Assembly (NCBI GenBank): GCA_965656715.1
Contig: CBFHLR010000013.1
Coordinates: 1-64,000 of the forward strand
DNA: 64,000 nt
Direction of reading: 5' to 3'
DNA from: Coraliomargarita sp965656715
GTDB lineage: Bacteria > Verrucomicrobiota > Verrucomicrobiia > Opitutales > Coraliomargaritaceae
Shown: piece by piece, positions 31,564-39,647 of the stretch
Layout of the letters: each line of letters begins with the position of its first letter
How positions within the stretch are numbered: the first letter of the stretch is position 1
The notes under the pieces: generated by a model
Databases searched by the model: none
What the model was told of the DNA's origin: nothing
Seen by the model: the letters and a program-made list of their open reading frames with translations, nothing else
Translations under genes and position numbers: made by a program

Positions 31564-32003
31564 AAGCATCCATGTTGAGTATTCTGAGTGCAGCCTGCTT
31601 GTTGGTCGGCTGTGAGAAATCCCCCAAACAGAAAGCCAAAGAGGTCTTTACGGCAGCCGAGATCGAGCAGGGGCTACAACTGTTGCCAACCTATTGTAAT
31701 ACCTGCCACGGGGTGGGGGATCGTGAGATGGATGAAATGTTGTCGCCAGCGTTGTGGGCAATTCGCGAATTCTATTTGGATGCGTATCCGGAGCCTGAAG
31801 CATTCGTATCTGCGATGGTCGAGTTCATGCAGTTTCCGCGAGAAGAGAATGCTTTGATGCCGGCCGAGGTCCAGAACTACGGCTTGATGACCACGGTGTC
31901 GTTGAGTGAGTCCGATCTGCGCGCGACGGCGATTGCGATTTACGCGGGGTATATTGAGCGCCCATACTGGTATCGCGATTACGAAAAAGTGCATAGGAAA
32001 TAG
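31560..32003 (+). CDS. Lipoprotein c-type cytochrome (monoheme)
   Basis: The 147 residues begin with a lipoprotein signal (AACLLVGC, lipid-modified Cys18). One heme-binding motif, CNTCH (Cys46, Cys49, His50), and a likely axial Met100 in ENALMPAEV fit a class I cytochrome c. It should be anchored on the periplasmic face of a membrane and carry electrons to or from the neighbouring redox proteins. It overlaps the cupin gene by 4 bp. Confidence 0.87.
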   Translation: MKASMLSILSAACLLVGCEKSPKQKAKEVFTAAEIEQGLQLLPTYCNTCHGVGDREMDEMLSPALWAIREFYLDAYPEPEAFVSAMVEFMQFPREENALMPAEVQNYGLMTTVSLSESDLRATAIAIYAGYIERPYWYRDYEKVHRK

Positions 32004-32068
32004 TATGTGACGCGGGATTTATTTCTTGCTGGTGGGAGTGTGCTCCGAATAGTCAGCAGATGTAATCG

Positions 32069-32503
32069 ATGGAATTGACCTCATTTACAGACTACTCGCT
32101 CCGAATCCTTATCTATCTTGCCGATGATACGGAGCGCTTGTCGTCGATTGATGAACTGTCCGAGTTCTATCAACTGTCACGGCACCATGTGGCAAAGATT
32201 GTGAAGCGCTTGGCGGATCTGGAGTATCTGGAGACGATTCGTGGTAAGAATGGTGGGCTGCGTTTGGCTAAGGATCCTGCTGAGATTAATGTGGCGGCAG
32301 TCATTAAACAGACTGAGCCACACTTTAATTTAGTCGAATGCATGTGTGAGGGGAAGACCTCTGCCTGTGTGATTCATGGGCATTGTCGTCTGAAAGGTGC
32401 CTTGGCCGCGGCGCGTGGTCATTTTTTTGAGCATCTGGCTAAATTCTCGCTCGCGGACGTGGCAATGAGCAAAAATGAGTCTTCCAGTTTGGGGATTCGC
32501 TAA
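32069..32503 (+). CDS. Rrf2-family regulator, NsrR-like
   Basis: The 144 residues form a winged-helix Rrf2 protein (MELTSFTDYSLRILIYLA, then SRHHVAKIVKRLADLEYLET and GKNGGLRLAKDP). Four cysteines follow: Cys91, Cys93, Cys100 and Cys106 in LVECMCEGKTSACVIHGHCR. NsrR-type nitric-oxide sensors ligate a [4Fe-4S] or [2Fe-2S] cluster with three cysteines in a C-x5-C-x5-C pattern; here the best match is C93-x6-C100-x5-C106. I infer a nitric-oxide-responsive repressor. Its position in a run of heme and flavoprotein genes supports this. A 23-bp dyad lies 10 bp after its stop codon. Confidence 0.85.
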   Translation: MELTSFTDYSLRILIYLADDTERLSSIDELSEFYQLSRHHVAKIVKRLADLEYLETIRGKNGGLRLAKDPAEINVAAVIKQTEPHFNLVECMCEGKTSACVIHGHCRLKGALAAARGHFFEHLAKFSLADVAMSKNESSSLGIR

Positions 32504-32513
32504 GTTTTGGATA

Positions 32514-32536
32514 AAATCGCACTGTGAATGCGATTT
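32514..32536. promoter_or_regulatory. 23-bp NsrR-like dyad upstream of the heme protein genes
   Basis: AAATCGCA at 32514-32521 pairs perfectly with TGCGATTT at 32529-32536. The 23-bp site divides into two 11-bp half-sites around one central base, the layout of known NsrR operators. The last three positions of each half-site only partly match. No T-run follows, so it is unlikely to be a terminator. It lies between the Rrf2 gene and the DUF3365 gene, as expected for an operator of the downstream operon. Confidence 0.55.
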
Positions 32537-32683
32537 ATGGGCCCATTTAAGGCGTTCATCTGAAGTTTTTGATTTTTTTTGGTAGTTTTGGCTCCAAAAG
32601 TTAAAAGTGGTATCTGGTATGCTATTTATGGATTCGGTTTCATTCGAAGCCATTTGAACATACTAACCTGAGAACACACTACC

Positions 32684-33280
32684 ATGAAGAAAGCGATATT
32701 GGCGCTACCCGCTGCCTGGATTGCCATTGCATCCATGCTGTCCTTTACGGGCTGCAACGACTCCGAAGCCACCGCCTCAAAGGGGGTTTCGTATGAAAAA
32801 CTCACCGATGCTTTGCATATGGTGCTCGAAAACGACCGAACTGTTTACACCAAGAAGGTGGTGAACCGTTTGGTAAAGGAAGACAAGGTTATCAAGGCGA
32901 CTGAAGAGTGGGCTGAAGATAAGACCTTGCCGCTGCCAGCACAGATGTTCCGCATGGGCGCTGAGCTCACCGCGAGTAAGGATGCCTGGTTCAGTTACTC
33001 GCTGCAATCGCTATGGCCGATTAACAAGTCGAACGCCGAAGGCCAAACTGCAGTAGAGAAAGAAGGTCTCCAATTTGTCGCCGACAACGGTGGCACTGCT
33101 CCCTTCTATGGCGAAGAGGAACTCGGTGGTAAGCAATATTTCACCGCAGTCTATGCAGACGTCGGTGTCGCTCCAGTATGCATCAGCTGCCATAATGAGC
33201 ACAAGGACAGTCCAAAGACTGACTTCAAGCTCGGTGATGTGATGGGCGGCGTCGTGATCCGCATTCCAATGGATAGCTAG
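32684..33280 (+). CDS. Tll0287-like (DUF3365) heme-binding lipoprotein
   Basis: The 198 residues start with a lipoprotein signal (LSFTGC, Cys24). The body matches the Tll0287-like heme domain (DUF3365): FRMGAELTASKDAWFSYS, LWPINKSNAEGQTAVEKEG, then VAPVCISCHNEH with Cys166, Cys169 and His170 as a covalent heme site. The end is GDVMGGVVIRIPM. Such domains are periplasmic heme sensors or electron carriers with PAS-like folds. The stand-alone form here suggests a soluble or lipid-anchored carrier or sensor. It is the first gene after the proposed NsrR-like operator. Confidence 0.88.
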   Translation: MKKAILALPAAWIAIASMLSFTGCNDSEATASKGVSYEKLTDALHMVLENDRTVYTKKVVNRLVKEDKVIKATEEWAEDKTLPLPAQMFRMGAELTASKDAWFSYSLQSLWPINKSNAEGQTAVEKEGLQFVADNGGTAPFYGEEELGGKQYFTAVYADVGVAPVCISCHNEHKDSPKTDFKLGDVMGGVVIRIPMDS

Positions 33281-33295
33281 CTTTACTGCTAAGCC

Positions 33296-33694
33296 GTGCG
33301 ATCTTTTGTATACATACTGCCTATGCTTCTCCTTGTTGCAGCCTTTAGTGGTTGCGGCAAGGAGGAGTCCAAGGGCTCTGCCTCGGTTGCGGCTCAGCCC
33401 TTTGATCCGATGGCACTGGAATTGTCCGATCCTCATTTAATTGAGGGCCGGACGACTTGGGTTGCCACTTGTGGTCAGTGCCACGTGCGTGGTCTTGGTG
33501 GTGCGCCGATCATTGCAGATAAAGCTGCGTGGGCGCCGCGTATCGCCAAGGGCAAAGAGACGCTCTATGATCACGCGATTAACGGCTTTTCGGGGCCACA
33601 GATGAATGAGATGCCGCCGAAGGGCGGCTTTACTGAACTAACTGATGAAGAGGTGAAGCGAGCGGTCGATTTTGTGATCTTCGCAAGCCAATGA
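33296..33694 (+). CDS. Lipoprotein c-type cytochrome (cytochrome c5-like)
   Basis: The 132 residues have a lipoprotein signal (VAAFSGC, Cys20) and one heme motif, CGQCH (Cys59, Cys62, His63). The Met106 in NEMPPKGG is the likely axial ligand; the MPPKGG end is typical of cytochrome c5. It probably passes electrons in the periplasm between the neighbouring redox proteins and the respiratory chain. The start codon appears to be GTG at 33296, 15 bp after the previous stop codon. Confidence 0.9.
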   Translation: MRSFVYILPMLLLVAAFSGCGKEESKGSASVAAQPFDPMALELSDPHLIEGRTTWVATCGQCHVRGLGGAPIIADKAAWAPRIAKGKETLYDHAINGFSGPQMNEMPPKGGFTELTDEEVKRAVDFVIFASQ

Positions 33695-33718
33695 TTTAAC
33701 TTAAAAAAACATACTATT

Positions 33719-34093
33719 ATGAGTTCTATTTACGAACGTATTGGAGGTGAGCCTGCCATTGATGCAGCTGTTGATCTGTTTTATGTCAAAGTGTTGGCGG
33801 ACGACCGAATTAAGCATTTCTTTGACGGTATTCCGATGGACCGTATGCACGGACACCAGAAGAAATTCCTCACGATGGCACTCGGTGGACCGAGTAACTA
33901 TGACGGTCGTGGCATGGCTGCAGCGCACGCGCGTCTGGTCAATGAAATGGGCCTCAATGATACTCATTTCGATGCGGTCATCGAGAATCTCGGTGCAACG
34001 CTTACAGATCTAGGTGTGCCAGGTGACTTAATCGGTGAGGCGGCTGCGGTTGCGGAAAGCACTCGCGAACAAGTTTTGAGCCGGGCGTCCTAA
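33719..34093 (+). CDS. glbN: Group I truncated haemoglobin
   Basis: The 124-residue 2-on-2 globin opens MSSIYERIGGEPAIDAAVDL. Tyr22 occupies the B10 position that binds ligands, and His70 in GMAAAHARLV is the proximal heme ligand. Group I truncated haemoglobins often convert nitric oxide to nitrate using O2. Following an NsrR-like regulator and preceding a NAD(P)H-type flavoprotein, it most likely detoxifies NO here, with the flavoprotein as possible reductase. The leader has no Shine-Dalgarno sequence. Confidence 0.92.
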   Translation: MSSIYERIGGEPAIDAAVDLFYVKVLADDRIKHFFDGIPMDRMHGHQKKFLTMALGGPSNYDGRGMAAAHARLVNEMGLNDTHFDAVIENLGATLTDLGVPGDLIGEAAAVAESTREQVLSRAS

Positions 34094-34187
34094 CCTGAAA
34101 CGTCACGGAGCTTGTCTGAGCTGGTGGTCTTTGGGTCGCCAGAATGGCACTGCCATGTTCAAGGCTTGCTCCGTTGGATGTCCAGTC

Positions 34188-34206
34188 AGTGGTCGTTTTG
34201 ACCACT
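34188..34206. promoter_or_regulatory. Dyad before the NirB-like gene
   Basis: AGTGGTC and GACCACT form a perfect 7-bp inverted repeat around GTTTT, ending 32 bp before the start codon of the flavoprotein gene. No T-run follows. It could be an operator or a 5' leader hairpin. The 145-bp gap it lies in shows no coding sequence. Confidence 0.35.
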
Positions 34207-34238
34207 TGGCTCGGGATCTGCTTAGTCGTGTCATATAG

Positions 34239-36218
34239 ATGGCTTCCCCCTCGCTAAAATCGTCCAGTGCTGAGCCCTTGCTGATCATCGGCAACGGTAT
34301 GGTCAGTTGGCGGCTATGTCAGCAACTCGTTGAGCGTGGTGTGCATGAATCACGACGAATCATCGTGTTCGGCGAGGAGCCACAGGCTGCATATGATCGG
34401 GTGAATTTGACGAAGTTCTTCGAGCTCGATAGTTCTGAAGAGCTTTTGTTGGCCCCCCGTGACTGGTATGCTCGGAATGATATTACGCTACATTCTGGGA
34501 GACGTATCCTGAAATTGGATACGCAACAGAAGCTAGTCGTCGATGATGTGGGTGAGGAACATGCCTACGGAGACTGTGTGCTTGCGACTGGGAGTAGCCC
34601 ATACGTTCCACCGATTGAGGGTAGCGATGCGGATAATGTTTTCGTTTATCGGACCATTGAAGATATCGAGCGTATCAAACAAGCTGCAGAGAGTTCGAAA
34701 TCGGGTGTCGTTATCGGTGGTGGCTTGTTGGGCTTGGAAGCGGCTCAGGTGCTGAAAGACTTCGGGCTGCAGACCTGTATTGTGCAGGCAGCCAATACGT
34801 TGATGAGCCGTCAGCTCAATGAGGACGGAGGTAGCTATCTGCTGCGCGAAGTTGCTGAGCTTGGCATGTCGATGCGGTTGACGACCAATACTCAGAGGAT
34901 CATTCCTACGTCTGCTGGCTTAGAGTTGGAGTTCAATAAGGGCGAGCCCTTGAGCGCCGACTTGGTTGTGATTGCTACCGGTATTAAACCGCGTGATGAG
35001 CTTGCTGTAGATGCTGGATTGTCGACTGCCACTCGTGGGGGCATCATCGTCAATAATCGACTGCAGACGGACGATCCCAATGTTTATGCGATCGGTGAGT
35101 GCGCATCGCACAAGGGTAAAGTCTACGGACTTGTTGCGCCTGGTTACGAGATGGCGGATGCGTTGGCGCAATCGCTTGCCGGGAAAAAACGTGTGCGTTA
35201 TCGCGGCAGTGATGAATCCTGTCGCCTGAAGTTGCTTGGAGTCGAAGTCAGCGTTTTCGGCGACTACATGCAAGAGGGCGACTATCATGTGCATCGTGGT
35301 GAGAAGACCTATCGCTCCTTGGTGCTGAAGCGTAGTAAGTTAATCGGCGCAACGGTGATTGGGCCATGGGAACAAGCTGCCGAGATTGAGCGTGCGGTGC
35401 GTGAGCAGCGACGGGTCAGTAAGCGTCTGGTTGCAAGCTTTGAACGCACCGGAGATCTGTTTGCAGAGTTGCCTATTGCCAATGTGTTGGAGTGGTCGGA
35501 CCTGACTCTCGTCTGCAATTGCACACGCACAAATTGTGGTCAGTTAAAGCAAGCGGTCGTCGGAGGCTGTTCGACTGTGGACGCATTGGCGCAGGCTACC
35601 GGTGCAGGATCGGTCTGTGGTTCCTGCCGCCCACAGTTGGCTCAGTTTGTTGGAGAGTCTTCGTCGAGCTTTATCGATACCGCTTCGCAACGTGGCGGTC
35701 GACTTTTAGTTGCTGCGGCAGCCTTCGCCTTGATCGCTCTGGCAGCGATTTTCTTTGTGCCTGGCTTACCCGCGGCGCAAAGCGTTCAGACTGGCTATTA
35801 TGAATTCACCCGAATTTGGCAGGACTCTTTAACAAAGCAAATTACTGGCTATACGATTGCGGGCTTATCACTGCTGGCGATTCTACTCTCGGCTCGGAAG
35901 CGTTTCAGTTGGCTCAATTTGGGCAACTACGGTTTTTGGCGAGCGCTCCACTCATGGTTAGGTGTGGCCACCTTAGTCGGCGTCTTCCTCCACACTGGAT
36001 TACATTTAGGCGACAATCTGAACATGTGGTTGTTGATCTGTTTCCTCGGGCTGAATCTCGCGGGTGGTTTAGCGGCGATTGCGGTTGCCGCAGAGCGACG
36101 GTTCACCGCACCACTAGGTGGACGTCTGCGTGCTTTGGCAACCAAGGCGCATATCATCTTCTTTTTGCCGTATCCGGTGCTCCTCGGTTTTCACATCGCT
36201 AAGGTCTATCTCTACTGA
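34239..36218 (+). CDS. NirB-like FAD/[2Fe-2S] oxidoreductase fused to a heme-b-like membrane domain
   Basis: The 659 residues combine three modules. The first 400 are a pyridine-nucleotide-dependent FAD reductase of the NirB/NasD type, with FAD motif LIIGNGMVSWRL (about 14-25), NAD-binding GVVIGGGLLGLEAAQ (about 153) and VYAIGECA (about 285). Residues about 425-465 are a BFD-like [2Fe-2S] module with CNCTRTNCGQ and CGSCRPQL. The siroheme nitrite reductase domain of true NirB is absent. Instead, residues 485-659 hold about five membrane helices with histidines placed to bind heme b (LHSWLG, FLHTGLHLG, KAHIIFF, LLGFHIAK), like small ferric-reductase or cytochrome b561-type domains. I infer electron flow from NAD(P)H through FAD and iron-sulfur into the membrane. 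Its TGA stop overlaps the ATG of the multiheme cytochrome gene (TGATG). Confidence 0.82.
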   Translation: MASPSLKSSSAEPLLIIGNGMVSWRLCQQLVERGVHESRRIIVFGEEPQAAYDRVNLTKFFELDSSEELLLAPRDWYARNDITLHSGRRILKLDTQQKLVVDDVGEEHAYGDCVLATGSSPYVPPIEGSDADNVFVYRTIEDIERIKQAAESSKSGVVIGGGLLGLEAAQVLKDFGLQTCIVQAANTLMSRQLNEDGGSYLLREVAELGMSMRLTTNTQRIIPTSAGLELEFNKGEPLSADLVVIATGIKPRDELAVDAGLSTATRGGIIVNNRLQTDDPNVYAIGECASHKGKVYGLVAPGYEMADALAQSLAGKKRVRYRGSDESCRLKLLGVEVSVFGDYMQEGDYHVHRGEKTYRSLVLKRSKLIGATVIGPWEQAAEIERAVREQRRVSKRLVASFERTGDLFAELPIANVLEWSDLTLVCNCTRTNCGQLKQAVVGGCSTVDALAQATGAGSVCGSCRPQLAQFVGESSSSFIDTASQRGGRLLVAAAAFALIALAAIFFVPGLPAAQSVQTGYYEFTRIWQDSLTKQITGYTIAGLSLLAILLSARKRFSWLNLGNYGFWRALHSWLGVATLVGVFLHTGLHLGDNLNMWLLICFLGLNLAGGLAAIAVAAERRFTAPLGGRLRALATKAHIIFFLPYPVLLGFHIAKVYLY

Positions 36219-37561
36219 TGTTTAATTTTATCAAACGCAATGGTCTATGGATATTTCTGTTAGCAGTGCTGACAGGCTATCTTGGCTTTGCGATATCCGG
36301 TGGGCAGGAACAGGTGTTTATGCCTGGAGAGAGCACGCATGGCCACCATCAGATCGAGATGTCCTGCACTGAGTGTCACACGAAGAATATGGGTGTTCGG
36401 CAAGATGCGTGCACGCGCTGTCACGCTGAGGAACTGGACCGCGTTGCCGATTCACACCCGGTAATTAAGTTTAAGGATCCTCGCAATGCCTCACGTCTCG
36501 AAAAGATTGAAGCGACCAAGTGCATTACCTGCCACCGAGAGCACCAGCCGGAGATTACCGGCGATATGGGGGTGACCTTGCCGATGGATTACTGTGCGCA
36601 CTGTCACCAGAAGATTGCAGAGCAACGACCGTCGCACGTGGGAATGGGCTTCGATACTTGTGCTACAGCAGGCTGTCATAACTTTCATGATAATTCGGCG
36701 CTCTATGAACGTTTCCTCGCGGATCATTTGGACGAGCCCGACTTCCGATCACTCGCGCTGATGCGAGTTCGCGATTTATACGATAGCCCGGAGGCTAAGA
36801 ACGGGAAGGCCTTGACTAAGGACCAGGCGAATGTGCCGGACTCAGTCGAGTATACACATCGAATTTTGCATGATTGGTCGACCACTTCGCACGCAGCTGC
36901 AGGTGTGAATTGCACGGATTGCCATAATGCCAAAAACGAGGAAACGGGTGTCTACGAGTGGCATGATCGACCCAGTCATGAGTCCTGCCAAGAGTGCCAT
37001 ACTCATGAAACGCAAGGCTTTCTCGAAGGAAAGCATGGCATGCGTCTCGCCGCAGGCTTGAGCCCGATGACCCCGGGCATGGCTAAGATTCCGATGAAGC
37101 CAGAAGCCGCTCATCATGAGCTGAACTGTATTTCCTGCCATGGTAGTCACCGTTTTAATACGCAGAAGGCTGCGGTGGACTCATGTTTGAAGTGTCACAA
37201 TGATGAGCACTCACTTGCTTATAAGGGGTCGCTTCACTACCAGACTTATCGTGATGCACTATCCGGTGCCATACCGGCAGATGCGGCAGTGAGTTGTGCG
37301 ACCTGTCACATGCCGCGTGTGGAGCGCACGCAATTCGGTGAGACTGTGACGATCGTCGATCATAATCAAAACAACAGTCTGCGTCCAAATGAGAAGATGG
37401 TGCGTAGCTCCTGTATGCAGTGTCACGGCCTGCAGTTTACGCTCAATGCTTTGGCTGACGAAGACTTGATTAAGCACAACTTCCAAGGCCGCCCGAAGGT
37501 GCATGTCGAAAGTCTGGATATGGCACGTGAAGAGAAGCGCAAAAGCGAAGAGCGCAAGTAA
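36218..37561 (+). CDS. Membrane-anchored undecaheme c-type cytochrome
   Basis: The 447 residues begin with one membrane helix (LWIFLLAVLTGYLGFAIS, about 10-27) that keeps the protein on the periplasmic face. Ten CxxCH heme motifs start at Cys50, 65, 102, 126, 232, 257, 304, 323, 360 and 399. An eleventh is CATAGCH at Cys148, with the rarer CX4CH spacing. Segments such as SCATCHMPR and STTSHAAAGVNCTDCH resemble octaheme cytochromes of the hydroxylamine-oxidoreductase/nitrite-reductase group, but eleven hemes is not a standard family size. The lysine-based catalytic motif CXXCK of NrfA is absent. It is translationally coupled to the flavoprotein gene, so it is the likely electron acceptor. Its terminal substrate is unknown. 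Confidence 0.85.
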   Translation: MFNFIKRNGLWIFLLAVLTGYLGFAISGGQEQVFMPGESTHGHHQIEMSCTECHTKNMGVRQDACTRCHAEELDRVADSHPVIKFKDPRNASRLEKIEATKCITCHREHQPEITGDMGVTLPMDYCAHCHQKIAEQRPSHVGMGFDTCATAGCHNFHDNSALYERFLADHLDEPDFRSLALMRVRDLYDSPEAKNGKALTKDQANVPDSVEYTHRILHDWSTTSHAAAGVNCTDCHNAKNEETGVYEWHDRPSHESCQECHTHETQGFLEGKHGMRLAAGLSPMTPGMAKIPMKPEAAHHELNCISCHGSHRFNTQKAAVDSCLKCHNDEHSLAYKGSLHYQTYRDALSGAIPADAAVSCATCHMPRVERTQFGETVTIVDHNQNNSLRPNEKMVRSSCMQCHGLQFTLNALADEDLIKHNFQGRPKVHVESLDMAREEKRKSEERK

Positions 37562-37646
37562 GCTTTTCGCTTAGATATTTACAGAAGCAGTCTTGTCAGT
37601 CGTAGATCGCGGCCTATTGTTTGGACATCAACATTCTAAGCTGCTT

Positions 37647-38711
37647 ATGAAGACATTCCGTTCTGCTTCCTTCCTCGCTCTCGGGCTAGGATCACTCTTA
37701 ACCCTCACCAGCTGTAGCCATTTTGGCGGCGGTGCACAACCGGATCGCTACAGTGCGGTGGCTGATGCCTTAGCTGCTCAGAAAGGTGTGAATTCCATGC
37801 CACTCATGCCGCCTCGCGAGGATGTTCGTGTGGGCGATGTGTTCATTGTGGATGGGAAGGGGGGCAAAATTCAATTCCTCAACTCGGCCGCTTGGGCCAG
37901 CCTGCCCTTGTTCGGCACGGTGAAAGAGCATTACGCAGAGCGCCCGCTCTATCATAAGACCGATCCCGAACTCTTTATGGATGATTATGAGGGCGACGAC
38001 TTGCCGGAATCAACGGTTAGCAATATTGAACTCCGACCCATGCTGATTGGCCCGCTGGCGAATGTGCAGGGGAGAAATGGTTTTTGGAAATTGGTGCCCC
38101 CTGAAGTGCTGGCCTTGACCCTGCCACCACAACGTCGCCCAAACGTGGAAGTCTCTGTGCGTGCAAGTGCTGCCCAGGCGTATTCATTACCGAAGTCCGT
38201 AGTCTTAGACAGCGCGCTTGAAGAGGGAAACCTGTCGCCGCTCATTGCGGATAATCTGAACTTGGTCAGCACGACAGCAACTGTTCGTCTCTATCTGGTG
38301 AGCGAAGTGATCTATGCGCGTGTGATTAGCATGGGGATTCGTCCATTGGCTGCTAAAGATCAACGCAACTATTGGGACTTTCACGATTTGGCCTCAGGCC
38401 CGACTAAAGGCTTGGATCGTGCAGCAAACTTGAACCGTCAACTACGCGAAGAAAATTTGGACGACCTGCCCGGCGGTGAAGTGCGCTTTGTGTCAGTGAC
38501 AGATGATCTCGTATTATTCCGAACAACGATGGAAGAACCGATTGCGATCGGTGTGCGTGGCGTGGTGTTGGACGTGGATCCAGAAACCGGTGAGGTGCTA
38601 CAAGTCTCCTTAACGCATAGTGCACCGCTACCTCTGATCGAGGAAGAGTTGGATGAAGATGCCGAACCGGTGGTCCCCGTGCGTGGCCGAACCAATGTTC
38701 AAGGCCGTTAA
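37647..38711 (+). CDS. Uncharacterised lipoprotein
   Basis: The 354 residues begin with a lipoprotein signal (MKTFRSASFLALGLGSLLTL, lipid-modified Cys in TSCSH). The mature chain has no recognised domain. It has beta-rich segments (VRVGDVFIVDGKGGKIQFL, VRLYLVSEVIYARVISMG) and an acidic C-terminal region (EEELDEDAEPVVPVRGR). The start is set at the ATG at 37647 because an upstream in-frame codon at 37593 adds a polar, non-signal extension. It follows the multiheme cytochrome by 85 bp. Function unknown. Confidence 0.7.
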   Translation: MKTFRSASFLALGLGSLLTLTSCSHFGGGAQPDRYSAVADALAAQKGVNSMPLMPPREDVRVGDVFIVDGKGGKIQFLNSAAWASLPLFGTVKEHYAERPLYHKTDPELFMDDYEGDDLPESTVSNIELRPMLIGPLANVQGRNGFWKLVPPEVLALTLPPQRRPNVEVSVRASAAQAYSLPKSVVLDSALEEGNLSPLIADNLNLVSTTATVRLYLVSEVIYARVISMGIRPLAAKDQRNYWDFHDLASGPTKGLDRAANLNRQLREENLDDLPGGEVRFVSVTDDLVLFRTTMEEPIAIGVRGVVLDVDPETGEVLQVSLTHSAPLPLIEEELDEDAEPVVPVRGRTNVQGR

Positions 38712-38749
38712 TTGTTCACACACGCATTCTGCAATTGTCATGCAGCAAA

Positions 38750-38776
38750 GGAGCGCTCAGAAACGCTCCCTTTTTT
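38750..38776 (+). terminator. Hairpin with T-run touching the next start codon
   Basis: GGAGCG (38750-38755) pairs with CGCTCC (38764-38769), followed by C and six T. The next base is the ATG of the ParB-like gene. It could be the terminator of the lipoprotein gene or a leader hairpin. The stem also contains the AAGGAG-like sequence at 38747-38752. Confidence 0.65.
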
Positions 38777-39610
38777 ATGCAAGCAGAAGATCTCGAACTC
38801 GATTTGATTGATATTTACGGTGGCACACAGGCACGTGTCGCGACCAATGATGAAGCGATTACCAGCTACGCCGATGCAATGCTGGACGGTGCGGTGTTTC
38901 CGCCGATTACGGTGTTTTATGATGGCTCGAAGTATTGGTTGGCCGACGGCTTTCACCGTTTTCTAGCCGCTCAGCGTCTCGAAAAAACGGAGATCTCTGC
39001 AGAGGTGCATGCCGGCTCGCGCACGGATGCTCTGCGTTTTGCCCTCGGGGCGAATGCGACGAATGGCATCTACCGCTCCAATGCCGACAAGCGCAATGCG
39101 GTCGAGATCGCTCTCGAGGAGTGGCCGAACATGGCAAACTCGGTGATCGCGGATGTGTGCAAAGTTTCTGCCGATCTAGTGCGTCGTTGCCGCGTTGAAA
39201 TGGAGAAGGAAGAGCGTATCGAGCCGCAGACACGCGTGACAGGGCGCGATGGCAAAGAGTATCCGGCTGGCATTGAGCGTCAGCCACGCGGTGAGTCCAG
39301 CGCTCCCAAAGATGACGGCGGTAGTAACGCAGGCGGTGGTGCCGGTGCAGGCGGTGGCAAAGCCAAGAAGGATGATTTTGGTGCCCCTGGGGGCAGCAAT
39401 GCTGAAATTGAGGCCGAAGCGCGTAAGATGATTCGCGATGGTGAGATCAAGCACTCTGAATTGGACAAACTCGTGAGCGCGACCGCGCTGGATTATGCAG
39501 ACACTGCGCTCAATGTGCTCGACCGCATGAAGGACGAAGATCCACGTCGTCCGGAAGCGATCGCACGTATTGAGCGTTGGCTGGCGAAGCAGAAGGCAGG
39601 TGTGATGTAG
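38777..39610 (+). CDS. ParB-like N-terminal domain protein
   Basis: The 277 residues start with a ParB/Srx-type domain (LIDIYGGTQARVATNDEAI, then FPPITVFYDGSKYWLADGFHR and FALGANATNG). A helical DNA-binding-like region follows. A Gly/Ala linker (GGGAGAGGGKAKK) leads to a helical C-terminus (IERWLAKQKAGV). ParB-fold proteins bind CTP or DNA and act in segregation or transcription. No parA is near, and the spacing differs from chromosomal ParB, so a regulatory role is as likely as partition. The ATG at 38777 directly follows the T-run of a hairpin; a TTG at 38735 would translate the hairpin itself and is unlikely. Confidence 0.78.
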   Translation: MQAEDLELDLIDIYGGTQARVATNDEAITSYADAMLDGAVFPPITVFYDGSKYWLADGFHRFLAAQRLEKTEISAEVHAGSRTDALRFALGANATNGIYRSNADKRNAVEIALEEWPNMANSVIADVCKVSADLVRRCRVEMEKEERIEPQTRVTGRDGKEYPAGIERQPRGESSAPKDDGGSNAGGGAGAGGGKAKKDDFGAPGGSNAEIEAEARKMIRDGEIKHSELDKLVSATALDYADTALNVLDRMKDEDPRRPEAIARIERWLAKQKAGVM

Positions 39611-39629
39611 CACAGGCGTCTCGCCTGTG
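39607..39629 (-). repeat. CAGGCGAGACGCCTG palindromic repeat, copy 1
   Basis: The minus strand reads CACAGGCGAGACGCCTGTG followed by CTAC, an 8-bp stem around AGA. It overlaps the TAG stop codon of the ParB-like gene. It faces copy 2 (39648-39671) in opposite orientation, forming a paired unit between convergent genes. Confidence 0.75.
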
Positions 39630-39647
39630 TTCGTTCAGTTTGTGTGA

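Noticed and set aside
34094..34238. Possible small ORFs on the minus strand between the globin and NirB-like genes
   Set aside because: They overlap real genes and have no signal, domain or ribosome binding site. The region looks like a leader with a dyad.
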